A program made the position numbers and the translations under genes. Shown piece by piece: positions 63,252 through 64,000 of a DNA stretch of 64,000 nucleotides; position 1 is the first letter of the stretch, and the number at the start of each line of letters is the position of its first letter. The DNA is from Arcobacter sp. GTDB lineage: Bacteria > Campylobacterota > Campylobacteria > Campylobacterales > Sulfurimonadaceae. A model generated the notes under the pieces. That model did not search any database. It was not told the origin of the DNA and worked only from the letters and a program-made list of their open reading frames with translations. The stretch is taken from NCBI GenBank assembly GCA_024637195.1, contig JAGXFN010000002.1:248001-312000 (forward strand). The letters are read 5' to 3'.

Positions 63252-64000
63252 TTTAAATCAATTAAAAACCTTGTACTACAATTCGCCTTTATGGATGAAA
63301 AGACTCTATGCATCTATCCCCTACGACATTCGTCAGGGAGGCGACTACAGACGATGGAAATATTTTTTAGACAATAAGATAAATACAGAAGAGTACCAGC
63401 TTTTGAAGCTAAAAGAGAGCGTTCACTATGCCTATACGCATACGCGCTACTACAAAACACTTTTTGACAATATGGGGCTTTCTCCTTTTGATGTCAATGA
63501 GATTGCGGATTTTCAAAAGATACCTCTTGTCGATAAAGAGATACTGCGTCAAGAGCATGCGAACTTTATCGTAAAGGATAATCCGAAGCAAAAATCTTTT
63601 TATGTCACGACCGGAGGTACCTCCGGTTCACCCATGAAGCTTCTGCAGTCGGAAAACATGTGGGCAAAAGAGGTCGCTTTTGTCGAAAGTTTTTTCAGGC
63701 AGCACGGATATAAACCGAAGATGCTGAAGGCCTCTTTTAGAGGAGGCGATTTTCTTACACTGCCCCCGGAGAAGCTTTGGAGTTCAAATCCGGTAAACAA
63801 CGAGATCAATTTTTCTTCCTCGTTTATCAACCTGGAGACGGTCACGCAGTATGTGGAAGAGCTGAACAGACAAAGCCCCTCTTTTATACACGGTTTGCCC
63901 TCGTCACTGCTCTTTTTAGCTCACTATATGAAAATGAAAGGGCTAAGACTGAACTACAGACTGACGGCGATCTTTCTGGTTTCTGAAGGCTTTTCGACAT
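63244..64000 (+). CDS. CapK-like protein of the phenylacetate-CoA ligase/coenzyme F390 synthetase family (partial)
   Basis: The frame runs from ATG 63244 to the window edge (252 codons visible) without a stop. It includes FYVTTGGTSGSPMKLLQS, the AMP-binding loop of adenylate-forming enzymes, and RFRDIRQGG-like opening text IPYDIRQGGDYRRW. Family members named CapK occur in capsule and O-antigen loci, where they may activate an acid for attachment to sugar. The actual substrate is unknown. The start overlaps the glycosyltransferase stop by eight bases. Confidence 0.85.
   Translation, partial: MFDLNQLKTLYYNSPLWMKRLYASIPYDIRQGGDYRRWKYFLDNKINTEEYQLLKLKESVHYAYTHTRYYKTLFDNMGLSPFDVNEIADFQKIPLVDKEILRQEHANFIVKDNPKQKSFYVTTGGTSGSPMKLLQSENMWAKEVAFVESFFRQHGYKPKMLKASFRGGDFLTLPPEKLWSSNPVNNEINFSSSFINLETVTQYVEELNRQSPSFIHGLPSSLLFLAHYMKMKGLRLNYRLTAIFLVSEGFST

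Noticed and set aside
1-64000. CRISPR array, insertion sequence, prophage, tRNA or rRNA
   Set aside because: No regular repeat-spacer series, transposase or phage protein, or cloverleaf with TTCRA arm was seen on reading; a tRNAscan or repeat search could still reveal something missed.

Overview
The window looks like chromosomal DNA of a Campylobacterota (former Epsilonproteobacteria) species, most like the chemolithoautotrophic Sulfurimonas/Sulfuricurvum/Sulfurovum group. The grounds are several gene orders and architectures: addA-rplM-rpsI, porCDAB, uvrD-truB-csrA-ispE-smpB, a bc1 complex with a di-haem cytochrome c subunit, an M23 peptidase overlapping a bactofilin, MagIII, short Pgi and short Lnt. 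Genus cannot be settled without a search. Base composition appears moderate (not computed). No rRNA, tRNA, insertion sequence, prophage or CRISPR array was seen.

Region by region. 1-5000: end of an AddA/RecB-like nuclease, ribosomal proteins L13 and S9 with a strong terminator, an outer-membrane barrel protein, a periplasmic alpha-carbonic anhydrase, a peptide-type solute-binding protein and a HAD phosphatase. 5050-8250: pyruvate:ferredoxin oxidoreductase porCDAB, which in autotrophic members of this phylum can work in the reductive direction. 8390-10470: luxS followed by two unassigned small genes and an MnmD-like tRNA methyltransferase whose only suitable start codon reads AUA. 10470-15370: FlhB-like stand-alone domain, riboflavin synthase and Sel1-repeat protein on the minus strand, then mnmG and a conserved unknown on the plus strand. 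15468-18297: petABC. 18357-23465 (minus): uvrD-truB-csrA-ispE-smpB plus a PhyH-type dioxygenase. 23600-29000: a LysR regulator, an SspB-like candidate, PabC-like enzyme, cysK, lnt and an ADP-ribosylglycohydrolase-like protein. 29174-31962: yajC-secD-secF. 32000-32500: a small membrane protein behind a structured leader. 32587-44166: leuS-lptE, a diguanylate cyclase, folC, an M23 peptidase with a bactofilin, mfd, a frameshifted YmdB-type phosphoesterase, magIII and a tiny lipoprotein. 44188-48276 (minus): rho, murI, dnaX. 48483-64000: pgi-galE, metK-ugd, then a polysaccharide locus (wecB, wecC, second ugd, UDP-glucuronate 4-epimerase, Wzx flippase, Wzy-like protein, two glycosyltransferases, CapK-like enzyme) running off the right edge.

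The last 15 kb form a coherent system. Pgi and GalE handle hexose phosphates and UDP-hexoses, two Ugd enzymes make UDP-glucuronate, the 4-epimerase makes UDP-galacturonate, and WecB/WecC make UDP-ManNAcA. These would feed a Wzx/Wzy-type acidic surface polysaccharide. The M23 peptidase and bactofilin pair probably controls cell shape.

Most of the window is well-conserved core genome. The best leads are the AUA start at 9705, the G-run frameshift at 42795-42799, the structured leader at 32013-32107, the SspB-like protein at 24563-25027, and the duplicated ugd genes flanking wecBC. No clearly new multi-gene system was found.
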